Below, piece after piece: positions 23,130-33,875 of a stretch of 64,000 nt of DNA (positions within the stretch are counted from its first letter, which is position 1; each line of letters opens with the position of its first letter). The translations under genes were made by a program, and so were the position numbers. The notes under the pieces were generated by a model, which was not told where the DNA came from, made no database searches, and saw nothing but the letters and a program-made list of their open reading frames with translations. This DNA is from Lamellibrachia columna (taxonomy: Eukaryota > Annelida > Polychaeta > Sabellida > Siboglinidae): the NCBI GenBank assembly GCA_963662155.1, contig OY759265.1:8538693-8602692 (forward strand), given 5' to 3'.

Positions 23130-23425
23130 CATATTTATCGAATTCTAGTCTATGAAAAAAAACGTGCTTTCTCTGTCGCTGCGCCTCGGGTCTGGAATGA
23201 ACTCCGCATCACTTTGAAGACATCTGAAACTATAGCTACCTTCCGAAAAACATTCAAGACATTTTTTATCCCAAATTGCATTTCCACCATAAATCTTTGT
23301 TGGTCCCTCATTCTGATAATGACTTTAGTGCGTCCCTGTTCACAATTACTCTTAATGATTCTGTTTTGTTGTGCCTCTGAGCTCAGGTTCCTGAGGATAT
23401 AGGCGCTATTATTATTATTATTTTA
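23130..23425 (+). mobile_element. LINE 3' remnant, second family, copy 1
   Basis: Translates with a frameshift to fragments like FSVAAPRVWNELRI and ATFRKTFKTFF, the usual extreme C-terminus of jockey/L1-like RT proteins. It is followed by gcctctgagctcaggttcct and a (TTA)n tail. A related 3' end lies at 51120-51330. Confidence 0.75.
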
Positions 23426-23943
23426 GAGTCACCTATCTAAAGAGTCGGATGATCAAATCTATTTGTTAATGTTCAGCAGGTAATTTGCACCTCATTTCCC
23501 AGGTTATGTTCATAACCAGTTGTAATTACTTAGAAATATTTATTTTATCATGGCATTATAAATTTACTAAAATTGTTCAGCACATATATTAAACATATTC
23601 ACATGGCCAGACTTCTTGCTGTGCTTCTACATATGAACAGAGAACACAACCCATATTAGTTTAAAGCGTTATTTTAATGGCAGCTTTACCACATATAGAA
23701 GATAATGTAACCATTATTTCTGTAATTTTTATCACAATTGTGATTATTTCTTGAGCAGTTACCATAATTAACATTTTCTATGTTGCTGATTCCTGGTTGA
23801 TTTGTCTAATAGAACCCAACCCCGCTGTTAAATGGAAATACAAAGTTTGCAAGCACAATGTGTCAGATGTTATGCATGACAAGTGTGACGTGTGACATGA
23901 CAAGTGTGATGTGCCTGACAGTGAAGAACATTGACATTGACAG
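23426..23943. other. Intron remainder
   Basis: No further feature. A short tgacaagtgtgacgtg duplication lies near 23878-23915. Confidence 0.5.
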
Positions 23944-24069
23944 ATAAGGATGAGTGTCGGGAAGACAACGGTGGCTGTGAGCGGGTGTGTGTCAACACAG
24001 TAGGCAGTTTCATCTGCGAATGTGGTAAAGGTTTCAAGCCAACCGAGTCAGATGCCAAGATATGTAAAG
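23944..24069 (+). CDS. Exon: EGF_CA module
   Basis: Acceptor ttgacag, donor aaag|gtatgt, phase 1-1. [20 protein letters not shown], then [19 protein letters not shown] to CKG. Confidence 0.94.
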
Positions 24070-24079
24070 GTATGTTATA

Positions 24080-25335
24080 TCTGAACCACATTTACTAGAC
24101 ATTCTTCAACTGTTATCTAGATATCATAGACATGTGGGAGGATCTATGTTTCTTCTACCACGGACATTCTTTAACTGTTATCTAGATATCATAGACATGT
24201 GGGAGGATCTATGTTTCTTCTACCATGGACATTCTTCAACTGTTATCTAGATATCATAGACATGTGGGAGGATCTATGTTTCTTCTACTATGGACATTCT
24301 TCAACTGTTATCTAGATATCATAGACATGTGGGAGGATCTATGTTTCTTCTACCATGGGCATTCTTCAACTGTTATCTAGACATCATAAACATGTGGGAG
24401 GATCTATGTCTTCTACCATGGACATTCTTCAACTGTTATCTAGATATCATAGACACGTGGGAGGATCTATGTTTCTTCTACCACGGACATTCTTCAACTG
24501 TTATCTAGATATCATAGACACGTGGGAGGATCTATGTTTCTTCTACCACGGACATTCTTCAACTGTTATCTCGATATTGTAGACAAGTGGGAGGATCTGT
24601 GTTTCTTCTACCATGGACATTCTTCAACTGTTATCTAGATATCGTAGACACGTGGGAGGATCTGTGTTTATTCTACCACGGACATTCTTCAACTGTTATC
24701 TAGATATCGTACACACGTGGGAGGATCTGTGTTTCTTCTACCATGGACATTCTTCAACTGTTATCTAGATATCATAGACACGTGGGAGGGTCTGTGTTTC
24801 TTCTACAGCAGACATTCTTCAACTGTTATCTAGATATCGTAGACACGTGGAAGGATCTGTGTTTCTTTTACCACGGACATTCTTCAATTGTTATGTAGAT
24901 ATCGTAGACACGTGGAAGGGTCTGTGTTTCTTCTACCAAAGACATTCTTCAGTTGTTATGTTGATATCGTACACACGTGGGAGGATCTGTGTTTCTTCTA
25001 CAACGGACATTCTTCAACCGTTATCTAGATATCATAGACACGTGGGAGGATCTATGTTTCTTTTACCACGGGCATTCTTCAATTATTATGTAGATATCGT
25101 AGACACGTGGGAGGATCTGTGTTTCTTTTACCACGGACATTCTTCAATTGTTATGTAGATATCATAGACACGTGGGAGGATCTGTGTTTCTTCTACCACG
25201 GACATTCTTCAATTATTATGTAAATATCGTAGACACGTGGGAGGATCTGTGTTTCTTCTACCACGGACATTCTTCAACTGTTTTCTAGATATCATAGACA
25301 TTTGGGAGGATCTATATTTCTTCTACCACTGACAT
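24080..25335. repeat. 65-bp minisatellite, about 19 copies
   Basis: Unit contains cattcttcaactgttatcta, gatatcatagacatgtggga and tctatgtttcttctaccat. Begins 11 bp after the donor of the preceding exon. Confidence 0.95.
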
Positions 25336-25488
25336 TGAGCCATCAGATATTGGATAAATGTTGTTGCAGTGGAAAAAATAGAGTTTCTTTCATGTATTTT
25401 ACTCATTTGCCCAGCCCATATTGTGTTCTCAGTTTAGAGGACTTGTGTTATTAATTATTTCACAACAGTCATGAGCTGTTGTTGTCTG

Positions 25489-25699
25489 TGACATTGTAGA
25501 GGTAAATTAAAGCATGTAGGGGGATCCAAAATGTCATCAGCTCTGTGTTGTCTTTGTAACATTGTAGAAGTAAACGAATGTTGTTTTTGTGACATTGTAG
25601 AGGTAAACGAATGTTGTCTTTGTGACATTGTAGAGATAACCGAATGTTGTCTTTGTGACATTGTAGAGATAACCGAATGTTGTCTTTGTGACATTGTAG
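25489..25699. repeat. 33-bp array carrying in-frame tandem acceptors
   Basis: Unit tgacattgtagaggtaaacg plus aatgttgtctttg. acattgtag ends at 25567, 25600, 25633, 25666 and the chosen acceptor 25699, exactly 33 nt apart, with a more distant one at 25499. Each unit mimics the EGF start (V-N-E-C versus I-D-E-C). Confidence 0.93.
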
Positions 25700-25822
25700 C
25701 GATAGACGAGTGCACGCAGGGAGAGACAGCATGCGATCAACTCTGCATTGACCATGTCGGCTACTATGAATGTGCCTGCAAAAGTGGCTTCCAGCTCGCA
25801 GAAGATGGCAAGAGATGCAAGC
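25700..25822 (+). CDS. Exon: EGF_CA module
   Basis: Acceptor acattgtag, donor aagc|gtgagt, phase 1-1. AIDECTQGETACDQLCIDHV, then GYYECACKSGFQLAEDGK to CK. Upstream in-frame acceptors could lengthen it by 33, 66, 99 or 132 nt. Confidence 0.9.
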
Positions 25823-26340
25823 GTGAGTGTTTGCTGATGCACATTTCTATTTCTTCTGGTACATTAATGAAGATGCTTCAGAAAATGCCCATTTTAATTT
25901 GATATTATTAAATTGTTTTACAGTGGACTCTCAGTGGCTTAATATAAACACTTTGGGCTATGGCTTTTTGATACTAGTAACTGGCTGAGTCACTCATTCA
26001 TTTAAGCAGTGCATTCTAATTCAGCAGGAATAGGGAATTATTCCGTTCAAGCCAATATATTTGATTCTACTAAACATCTGATTCTTATATCCACCGTACT
26101 GTTAAGAAGTGTCCACTGTATCAGTAGTTATTTTCCTGTTTTTGGCGTACAGGTTCCTGCATTAATTGACGTAAACAAAATGTGTAAATTGTTTTCTTAT
26201 GAAACAGAGGATCTGTTAATAATGTTTAAATTATACTACTTATTATTAAATGACACTGGTTCACAAAAAAGATTCCTGGAGTAAGACCTGTGAATCATTT
26301 GGGCAGTGTCAGCAATGCATGCTTTGTATACATGTTGCAG
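25823..26340. other. Intron
   Basis: Positions 25920-26130 resemble 545-700 in wording (agtggactct, ttaagcagtgcat, attctactaa), so this is probably another dispersed repeat. Confidence 0.45.
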
Positions 26341-26466
26341 CGACAACTACGTGCTCCACACTGGTGTGTGATTCTAGAGCATTCTGTGGGGTAGACCACG
26401 GGGTGGAGAAATGCTACTGCCCACACGGCTACCAAGTCAGCCCCACCAGCAAGACACAGTGTGAAG
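26341..26466 (+). CDS. Exon: EGF-like module
   Basis: Acceptor atgttgcag, donor gaag|gttggt, phase 1-1. TTTCSTLVCDSRAFCGVDHG, then EKCYCPHGYQVS to CEG; six Cys, no calcium-binding start. The long Ngaro-bearing intron follows. Confidence 0.9.
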
Positions 26467-26469
26467 GTT

Positions 26470-26815
26470 GGTTTCTCTCTTTCTCTGTCAACATGCATCT
26501 GTCTGTGCCTCTGTCCGTATCCCTTTCTCTCCTCTCTCTCCCTATAACTTCTGCTCCCTATCTTTCTAGCCCTTACATTCTCCCTACACCTTTCCCATTC
26601 CCTCTCATACTCTGCTTCTGCCTCTCCCTATCTCTCTCCCTCACCTTCTCCCTATCTCTCAATCTCACTATATCTCTTCTACTCATTCTCAACCTCTCTT
26701 TCTCTCCTCTCTGTCTTCCCTATTTCACCATCCCTCTCCTCATTCTCCCTATCTCTCCCACTCTCCCCTGCATATCTCTCTTCTCCCTCTCCCCCCTCTC
26801 CACGTCTGTGCGGAT
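26470..26815. repeat. Polypyrimidine CT-rich tract
   Basis: Degenerate ctctccctatctctc sequence immediately downstream of the donor. The open frame across it is low-complexity. Confidence 0.85.
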
Positions 26816-27921
26816 TACCATAATACATTGCTGATGTCTGTAATACATTACTGATGACTGTAATACATTCCTGATGACTGTAATACATTACTGATGACTG
26901 TAATATATTGCTGATGACTGTAATACATTACTGATGACTGTAATACATTACTGATGACTGTAATACATTACTGATGACTGTAATACACTGCTGATGACTG
27001 TAATACATTGCTGATGATTGTAATACATTACTGATGACTGTAATACATTACTGATGACTGTAATACATTACCGATAACTGTAATATATTGCTGATGAATG
27101 TAATACATTACTGATGACTGTAATACATTACTGATGACTGTAATACATTGCTGATGACTGTAATACATTACTGATGACTAATAACTTGCTGATGACTGTA
27201 ATACATTGCTGATGACTGTAATACATTACTGATGACTGGAATACGGTACTGATGACTGTAATACATTACTGATGACTGTAATACATTACTGATGACTGTA
27301 ATACATTACCGATGACTGTAATATATTGCTGATGAATGTAATACATTGTTGATGACTGTAATATATTACTGATGACTGTAATACATTGCTGATGACTGTA
27401 ATACATTACTGATGACTAATACATTGCTGATGACTGTAATACGGTACTGGTGACTGTAATACATTACTGATGACTGTAATACTTTACTGATGACTGTAAT
27501 ACATTACCGATGACTGTAATATATTGCTGATGAATGTAATACATTACTGATGACTGTAATACATTGCTGATGACTGTAATACATTACTGATGACTAATAC
27601 ATTGCTGATGACTGTAATACATTACTGATGACTGTAATACATTACTGATGACTGTAATACATTACCGATGACTGTAATATATTGCTGATGAATGTAATAC
27701 ATTGCTGATGACTGTAATACATTACTAATGACTGTAATACATTGCTGATTACTGTAATACATTACTGATGACTGTAATACATTGCTGATGAATGTAATAC
27801 ATTACTGATGACTAATACATTGCTGATGACTGTAATACGGTACTGATGACTGTAATACATTACTGATGACTGTAATACATTACTGATGACTGTAATACAT
27901 TACTGATGACTGTAATACATT
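26816..27921. repeat. 20-bp minisatellite, left arm, about 55 copies
   Basis: Unit attactgatgactgtaatac. A shortened variant (gatgactaatacattgctga) and an aatacggtac variant recur at intervals, indicating a higher-order repeat. The array is interrupted by the 7-kb element and resumes at 34920. Confidence 0.96.
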
Positions 27922-28313
27922 TATGCAACCAACAACGCAAGCCAGGTGTAAGGATATGAAAAGGCCAAATAAATGACGTTTATTAAGAGTATGCCTAATG
28001 GCATATTATTCCGATTAAAAGCATGAAGTGTGGACCCTGTAACATGCGCCAAGCATGTGGCTGAGCCTCATACAAAGCCGCCTGGACACAATGCTCCCAG
28101 CGCCCACACTTCGACATAGCAATACAGTACATGTAGTAATATTCCTACAACACAATACAATTCCTGGCATCATCACCAGCACATTCAAACATTACCCAAT
28201 ACCGACAATACTCGACACAACCTATTTGCATATACTGCATTACTGGACTACACTACTTGCTAAGATTCCTACTCTATATATTTTTGTAACCTAAAAGGTG
28301 GGGCCATAACGCC
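27922..28313. repeat. Ngaro split direct repeat B2 (392 bp)
   Basis: Matches 28815-29206 with a single difference seen (C at 28153, T at 29046). Starts tatgcaaccaacaacgcaag. Confidence 0.95.
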
Positions 28314-28551
28314 TGATTAGCAATAAACCATCCCAACATCGAGGATGGAAGGGAAGTCATCTTCCACACCGCACCAAAACCCTATGTGAACGGGCAGATA
28401 GCCGAATGAAAAGCCCAAAGTCCACTGGGAAAGCGTCATAGGGAAGGTGGTGACTTCACTTCCACCGGTAATGTACAAAAAGTTATCAAGCACGACACTA
28501 AGAAACACATTAATAAAACATTCAGCAGCAGAAATTGGGGAGGAGGGTGGG
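28314..28551. other. Ngaro internal spacer between A2 and B2
   Basis: 238 bp found only once in the window, between the two repeat types. No open frame of interest. Confidence 0.7.
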
Positions 28552-28814
28552 TCGAAAACTTGTAGAACCGAGAAAGCAGGTCTGCTCCGCATGTATCAAA
28601 CATTCGGAGTGAAGCTGCTTACTTTCAAACTGCGTCATTCGAATGACTGCCGCGCTCTGATTGGTTTAGCGGTGTCACGGGAGCGCTTAATCATTCATCC
28701 TGGTATCTTTGCCTACGCTTAGATTAGCATAATAACCTATTGACCCTCACGTGCCCTGCCCGCGCTGCTGCCAGCATAAAATCATGTATGCAACCGTGGT
28801 CGCATACTCTCATT
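28552..28814. repeat. Ngaro split direct repeat A2 (263 bp)
   Basis: Identical as far as I can read to 34657-34919. Ends gcatactctcatt at the junction with B1. Confidence 0.95.
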
Positions 28815-29206
28815 TATGCAACCAACAACGCAAGCCAGGTGTAAGGATATGAAAAGGCCAAATAAATGACGTTTATTAAGAGTATGCCTAATGGCATATT
28901 ATTCCGATTAAAAGCATGAAGTGTGGACCCTGTAACATGCGCCAAGCATGTGGCTGAGCCTCATACAAAGCCGCCTGGACACAATGCTCCCAGCGCCCAC
29001 ACTTCGACATAGCAATACAGTACATGTAGTAATATTCCTACAACATAATACAATTCCTGGCATCATCACCAGCACATTCAAACATTACCCAATACCGACA
29101 ATACTCGACACAACCTATTTGCATATACTGCATTACTGGACTACACTACTTGCTAAGATTCCTACTCTATATATTTTTGTAACCTAAAAGGTGGGGCCAT
29201 AACGCC
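28815..29206. repeat. Ngaro split direct repeat B1 (392 bp)
   Basis: Copy of 27922-28313, ending gggccataacgcc just after (minus-strand sense) the recombinase frame. Confidence 0.95.
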
Positions 29207-29277
29207 ACCGTTCACCGAAAACTGTGAACACCCCCACCAATCTGCCATCCCCTTACACGCAAGTAGAAATTTAGTAT

Positions 29278-30093
29278 TCACGAAAATCTAATATATTTTT
29301 TGAATGCGTCTGAAGTCCACCTGCCTGCCGCCCGTATCTGCGCATCCGAATCGCCTCTCGAGGCTGCTGCAGTCGCAGCCCCAATGCGGAAGCTGTGGCC
29401 CTTAAATGCGTTGGTGTCATACCCACAGAAGCGCAGCAGCTGCTTCAGTGACGCATCAAATTCACACCTTAACATTGGCAAACCATCAGGGTAGGCGAAC
29501 AGTGGCGCTGGTACGACACCCCTGACACTGAGAAATTCTCGTAAAAAACGAGCCGGATAAAGCTCTGTGCCCGGTATGCCCTCACCGGCGACTTGCAGGG
29601 ATTGGGGACCTTGCTGGGCACTATGTTTAAATCGTCGAAACGATATGGTGATGAGATCGCCAGACAACACATCGCCCAAACTCAAACACCCATGTACCAT
29701 ACAGCGAGACCGAGGCACCATCTCCCCAACCCGCAAATAAGCTTTGAAGGCAAGTACCATCATCGCCCTCAGCATTAAACACTTGTAATGTGACGAGAAA
29801 ACGGTGGGCATGGCAACTACCAGACGGGAAAGAATATGTAGGGTGACAGGCAAGCGGACATCAGGAACGGCACCCACATTGCGTGCGCCGGCTAACAATT
29901 TAGTAACAAGAAAAGCATTAGAAGGGTCAGGAAACCCATTAACCTTGTGGAAATAAGACACAGCTGAAACCGTAGACACGATGGATGATGGAGCCAAACC
30001 TAGTGCAAATAGATGCGCAATAAACAGCAAGATCATATGAACGGAAACTGGCAAACACAAGGGAACGCCTATCGAACCATAAAATGCTACCAA
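29278..30093 (-). CDS. Ngaro tyrosine recombinase
   Basis: 271 codons from the first Met; the true N-terminus is probably upstream because the frame stays open into the end of the RT gene. Catalytic residues are visible: R121 (YLRVGE), H233 and R236 (KGHSFRIGAA), W259 (AGRW) and Y267 (KKYIR), with an upstream basic strand FRRFKHS. It performs strand exchange that integrates a circular DNA copy, in place of a DDE integrase. The SAM-like core-binding part lies at the N-terminal side. All key residues present, so probably active. Confidence 0.93.
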   Translation of the reverse strand: MVAFYGSIGVPLCLPVSVHMILLFIAHLFALGLAPSSIVSTVSAVSYFHKVNGFPDPSNAFLVTKLLAGARNVGAVPDVRLPVTLHILSRLVVAMPTVFSSHYKCLMLRAMMVLAFKAYLRVGEMVPRSRCMVHGCLSLGDVLSGDLITISFRRFKHSAQQGPQSLQVAGEGIPGTELYPARFLREFLSVRGVVPAPLFAYPDGLPMLRCEFDASLKQLLRFCGYDTNAFKGHSFRIGAATAAASRGDSDAQIRAAGRWTSDAFKKYIRFS

Positions 30094-30158
30094 TTTCTTC
30101 CAAGCGCGCTCATAATGGGCCCTGGATGACGGTGCTAGTGACGCTGTCAGCAGGTGTT

Positions 30159-32042
30159 CTAAAGAATCCCTAAGCCGGCTGGGGATATGTGGTACGGCAC
30201 TTCCCTCGGGCTGGCCGTCGCCCAGGGCGCCAACACGCGGAATTCGTCTACCTGTAAACGTGAGAGTTTATCAGCGAGAATGTTACATCGACCTGGTATG
30301 TGGGATGCAGTGAAGTTAATATTAAACCTGAGGCACGCCAATACCAGCGGACGCAGCAAGGCCATGATATGGGGCTCCCGCGACGTTTGCTTATTAATGA
30401 TAGGAACAAGGGCTGCGTTGTCGGTGAAGAAACAGATACTCTGATTAGCCCAAACAGAACCCCAGACATGTACGGCTACCATAATGGGATACAATTCCAA
30501 AATGGCCACATTGTAGCAACGCCACTCTACGGGCCACACACCGTAAAACCATTCTGGCCCGCAAATGGCCCCATAACCGACGCCGCCAGCGGCATCTGTG
30601 TACAGCCGTAAGTAGTCTCCTGTAAGAAAGTGCTCATCCAAGAAAAAGGACCTACCATTGAAATGTGTCAAAAAATCTAGCCACACTCCCAGATCAAGTT
30701 TAGCTTGTCGTGTCAGGCGAATGTGGTGGTGTGGCTTAGAGCATCCCCTAGTTAAGTCAATTAGTCGTCGCAGAAAGGCCCTACCTGGGACCACACCGGA
30801 ACACGCAAAATTCAGTACACCTATGAGGGATTGAAGCTCTTTGAGTGTAACCTTCTGTTTATGTGTGAACTCCAAAAGTAACGCCCTGGCCTTGAACAGT
30901 TTGTCGTCGGGCAGTCGCGCCTCCATGCGGACAGCGTCCAAGATTATCCCTAAAAACGTGATGGACGAAGATGGACCGACAGTTTTACCAGGCGCCAGGG
31001 GTACCCCAATTTGGTGGCAAAGGTCGATAAAGGCCATCAAATCATGTTCACATTTACCCGCGGAATGGGCCATAAAGAGAAAATCATCAATCACATGCAC
31101 TACCTCAGTCGCCCCCAACTTATACTTGGAAACCCACTCCAAAGCCGAGCTGAAACATTCAAAAATGGCACAAGAACTAGAGCAGCCCATTGGTAGAACT
31201 GCATCCATATAGAACTTCCCGAGCCACTGAAATCCCAGCAAAGGGCGATCAGCTGGTGAGACGGGCATAATACGAAATGCAGATTCGACATCAACTTTAG
31301 CCATATACACAGACTGAGGGGAACGTTGAATAAAAGAAATGGCATCTTGAATAGTGGCATACTGCACGGAAGACATTTCCTTCGGAATAAAATCGTTCAC
31401 AGAAAAACCCTCTGGGAACGACAGGTGATGAATCATTCTAAATTCACCCGGAGTTTTCTTCGGCACAACGCCCAGAGGAGATATCCTGTAATTGGGGTAA
31501 TTAGGCATAACCTCATATGGCCCTAATATCCGACCGAGTGTCAATTCCTTAGCAATTTTACGGTCGATAACCGACGAAAAAGTATCGGCGGAATGCAGGT
31601 TACGTATCCCCAAAGTGGGCGGTGGCGGCACGCCAACACAACCGATCTGGAAGCCAAAAGTAAAGCCATGCACAAGATATGAAACTAAATTGTTGTTATA
31701 CCCATGGAGAGCAGAGGCAAGCGTGATGGGACAAACAGGGGAGGGCATCCTACTTCCGAGACCAGGCGGGCGGACCAGGGGCAGAGGACGGTCCGGCAGG
31801 AGGATTGGGTGGAGGGGGGGAACTGGAACTGTACCGCTTCTCAGGGGCCCTGCAACGGGACAGAGGGTGGGGTCCGTTACAACGGCGGCATTTGTGGGTA
31901 AAGCGACACGTGTCTGCCCTACACGAACCCCCCCGGTTGTAGATGAAACATGGACTGGCTGAACGCGGTCGGGCCTTACCCTTGCCTGGAAAGGGCGAAC
32001 CCCCCGACGGGAAAACTCGACGAGCAGGTGATTGGGAAGCAT
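30159..32042 (-). CDS. Ngaro reverse transcriptase-RNase H
   Basis: 627 codons. RT motifs: PLGVVPKK near 190-196, AKVDVESAFR with D251, LPMGCSSSCAIF near 283-294, VVHVIDDFLF with D319/D320, and FLGIILD near 363. The IDD box replaces YxDD. RNase H: D483 (YTDAAGG), E516 (ELYP), D541 (FTDNAA), D591 (ILADKLSR). It copies element RNA into DNA in the cytoplasm. The start at 32042 overlaps gag by about 290 nt in another frame, so real coding may begin later or by frameshift. The end overlaps the recombinase frame. Confidence 0.95.
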   Translation of the reverse strand: MLPNHLLVEFSRRGVRPFQARVRPDRVQPVHVSSTTGGVRVGQTRVALPTNAAVVTDPTLCPVAGPLRSGTVPVPPLHPILLPDRPLPLVRPPGLGSRMPSPVCPITLASALHGYNNNLVSYLVHGFTFGFQIGCVGVPPPPTLGIRNLHSADTFSSVIDRKIAKELTLGRILGPYEVMPNYPNYRISPLGVVPKKTPGEFRMIHHLSFPEGFSVNDFIPKEMSSVQYATIQDAISFIQRSPQSVYMAKVDVESAFRIMPVSPADRPLLGFQWLGKFYMDAVLPMGCSSSCAIFECFSSALEWVSKYKLGATEVVHVIDDFLFMAHSAGKCEHDLMAFIDLCHQIGVPLAPGKTVGPSSSITFLGIILDAVRMEARLPDDKLFKARALLLEFTHKQKVTLKELQSLIGVLNFACSGVVPGRAFLRRLIDLTRGCSKPHHHIRLTRQAKLDLGVWLDFLTHFNGRSFFLDEHFLTGDYLRLYTDAAGGVGYGAICGPEWFYGVWPVEWRCYNVAILELYPIMVAVHVWGSVWANQSICFFTDNAALVPIINKQTSREPHIMALLRPLVLACLRFNINFTASHIPGRCNILADKLSRLQVDEFRVLAPWATASPREVPYHISPAGLGIL

Positions 32043-33030
32043 TCATCCACAATTCCCAATTCACCGAGTCCCATGCCCACCCACGCTGTTGACGGAGAGA
32101 GCGAAATGCCTCGTCATATGCATGCCAATTGCCCCCACGTTCATACAAGTTGCGGACAGTTTCAATGTATTTGAGCATATGTGGGGCAGAGGGAAGGTGA
32201 CCCGGATGCACAAGATATACCGACATAAACATCTCAAAGGCCTTCAGCCATTGCTGAAAGGACAACACCTCAGTCTTACCTTTTGCCGGGGACACACACA
32301 AAGTGGGGCCCTGGCCATCCCCAGCCGACTGGACGGAAAGGGCATAATCCTGTGGCTGCGCAAAATTATCGTGCAACAGCAGCGCCAGGTCGACATACTC
32401 ACCTGCCCAAATCTTCGCTTTCAACCTGTCAGGGATTCGGACATGGAGGGGTAAGGCAGAGGATGAACAGGCAGCCACCACTTCCTGTGTGTCGCCGGGA
32501 AGAACATTCATAACAGGGGGAACCTGACGATCAACATTATTGGTACCTGGTACATTAAGCAATCCTTCTACAGTCAAATAGCTTGGCCATGGAGCCGCAT
32601 CAGAAACTGCGCCCGATGTGGCTGGGACAGGGGGTTCATGCGCCATCGCGGCCGCCAATTGTGCTGCAGAGCCTGCAGCAGCTGACGCGGCTGGTGCAGC
32701 CGCCGCCGTGGCTGGCGTGGGTCGCAAGGCGAGGACCATGGCGTGTATCTCGTGAAGCATCCGCTCCGACGAGGCCATCCGACGCTCCATGTCGCGTTCC
32801 CATGCACGCCGCACCGATGCTGCGTCATCTAGCAGCACTGCTTGTAGACCTGGCGCATTGTCGAAGTCCTGCTGCACGGTACATTCAGGAGGTGGCGCAC
32901 CCAATGCGGCAGGCAGACGAGCAGGTGACCGGGTAGCAGGACGTCCGGCTGCAGTGCGTGAACGTGTCTGATGATCCGACGGCTGCTGCTGGCGAGCAGG
33001 TCGTCCCCGAGACGATTTTGCAGGAGGCAT
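31750..33030 (-). CDS. Ngaro gag-like protein
   Basis: The ATG at 33030 (MPPAKSSRGRPARQQ) was chosen. An upstream ATG at 33177 would read through the poly-T tract as polylysine and is unlikely. About 426 codons: basic N-terminus, Ala/Pro-rich middle, then a conserved region SFQQWLKAFEMFMSVYL typical of DIRS/Ngaro gag. The C-terminal Cys/His motif runs CFIYNRGGSC..C...H.C..C...H....C. Likely binds element RNA. Confidence 0.9.
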   Translation of the reverse strand: MPPAKSSRGRPARQQQPSDHQTRSRTAAGRPATRSPARLPAALGAPPPECTVQQDFDNAPGLQAVLLDDAASVRRAWERDMERRMASSERMLHEIHAMVLALRPTPATAAAAPAASAAAGSAAQLAAAMAHEPPVPATSGAVSDAAPWPSYLTVEGLLNVPGTNNVDRQVPPVMNVLPGDTQEVVAACSSSALPLHVRIPDRLKAKIWAGEYVDLALLLHDNFAQPQDYALSVQSAGDGQGPTLCVSPAKGKTEVLSFQQWLKAFEMFMSVYLVHPGHLPSAPHMLKYIETVRNLYERGGNWHAYDEAFRSLRQQRGWAWDSVNWELWMNASQSPARRVFPSGGSPFPGKGKARPRSASPCFIYNRGGSCRADTCRFTHKCRRCNGPHPLSRCRAPEKRYSSSSPPPPNPPAGPSSAPGPPAWSRK

Positions 33031-33080
33031 CCTGTAATGCAATAGGCAGACACAGTACTCCAAACCAATGAACGAAAAAT

Positions 33081-33118
<38 letters not shown>
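33081..33118. repeat. Poly-T tract inside Ngaro
   Basis: About 38 consecutive T on the plus strand (poly-A in element sense), between the tandem repeats and the gag start. Length should be checked against reads. Confidence 0.9.
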
Positions 33119-33122
<4 letters not shown>

Positions 33123-33132
33123 ATATATATAT

Positions 33133-33740
33133 AGCAGATAAAAACAGGCTATAGCCCACACAGCGTGTAGAAAACACGAAAAGCTACCCCAGCAGATAAA
33201 ACAGGCTATAGCCAACACAGCGTGTAGAAAACACGAAAGCTGCCCCAGCAGATAAAACAGGCTAAAGCCCACACAGCGTGTAAAAAACACGAAAATATGC
33301 CCCAGCTGATAAAAACGGGCTATAGCCAACACAGCGTGTAGAAAACACGAAATCTGCCCCAGCAGATAAAACAGGCTATAGCCCACACAGCGTGTACAAC
33401 ACACGAAAACTTGCCCCAGCTGATAAAAACAGGCTATACCCAACACAGCGTGTAGAAAACACGAAATCTGTCCCAGCAGATAAAACAGGCTAAAGCCCAC
33501 ACAGCGTGTACAAAACACGAAATCTGCCCCAGCAGATAAAACAGGCTATAGCCCACACAGCGTGTACAAAACACGAAATCTGCCCCAGCAGATAAAACAG
33601 GCAATAGCCCACACAGCGTGTACATCACACGAAATCTGCCCCAGCAGATAAAACAGGCTAAAGCCATCACAGCGTGTACAAGACACGAAAAATCGGCCCA
33701 GCAGATAAAACAGGCGATAGCCAACACAGCAAACGAATAC
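33133..33740. repeat. Ngaro internal tandem repeats, about 57 bp x 11
   Basis: Unit contains cagataaaacaggctatagc, ccacacagcgtgta and aaaacacgaaatctgcccc. It lies in element 5' sequence between the SGNH frame and gag. Confidence 0.93.
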
Positions 33741-33875
33741 CAAGGCAACACGTGTGGAAACTGCCACAGGTGAAAATACATACAAATACGCAGTAATAAG
33801 AATACAGTGAAATATAGCCAAAGGTGAAAGATCGCCACAACATGACTTGCCTCATTGTGATAGACTACCGGACAT

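Noticed and set aside
26816..27921. CRISPR-like array
   Set aside because: Units are contiguous 20-mers without spacers, in a eukaryotic intron. The same applies to the other arrays.
28055..29187. Duplicate 79-codon frames (MWLSLIQSRLDTML...)
   Set aside because: They lie inside the 392-bp split direct repeats of Ngaro, so duplication reflects the repeats, not a gene pair.
31750..33177. Gag start at 33177
   Set aside because: It would encode a polylysine run from the poly-T tract; the Met at 33030 begins the recognisable basic gag N-terminus.
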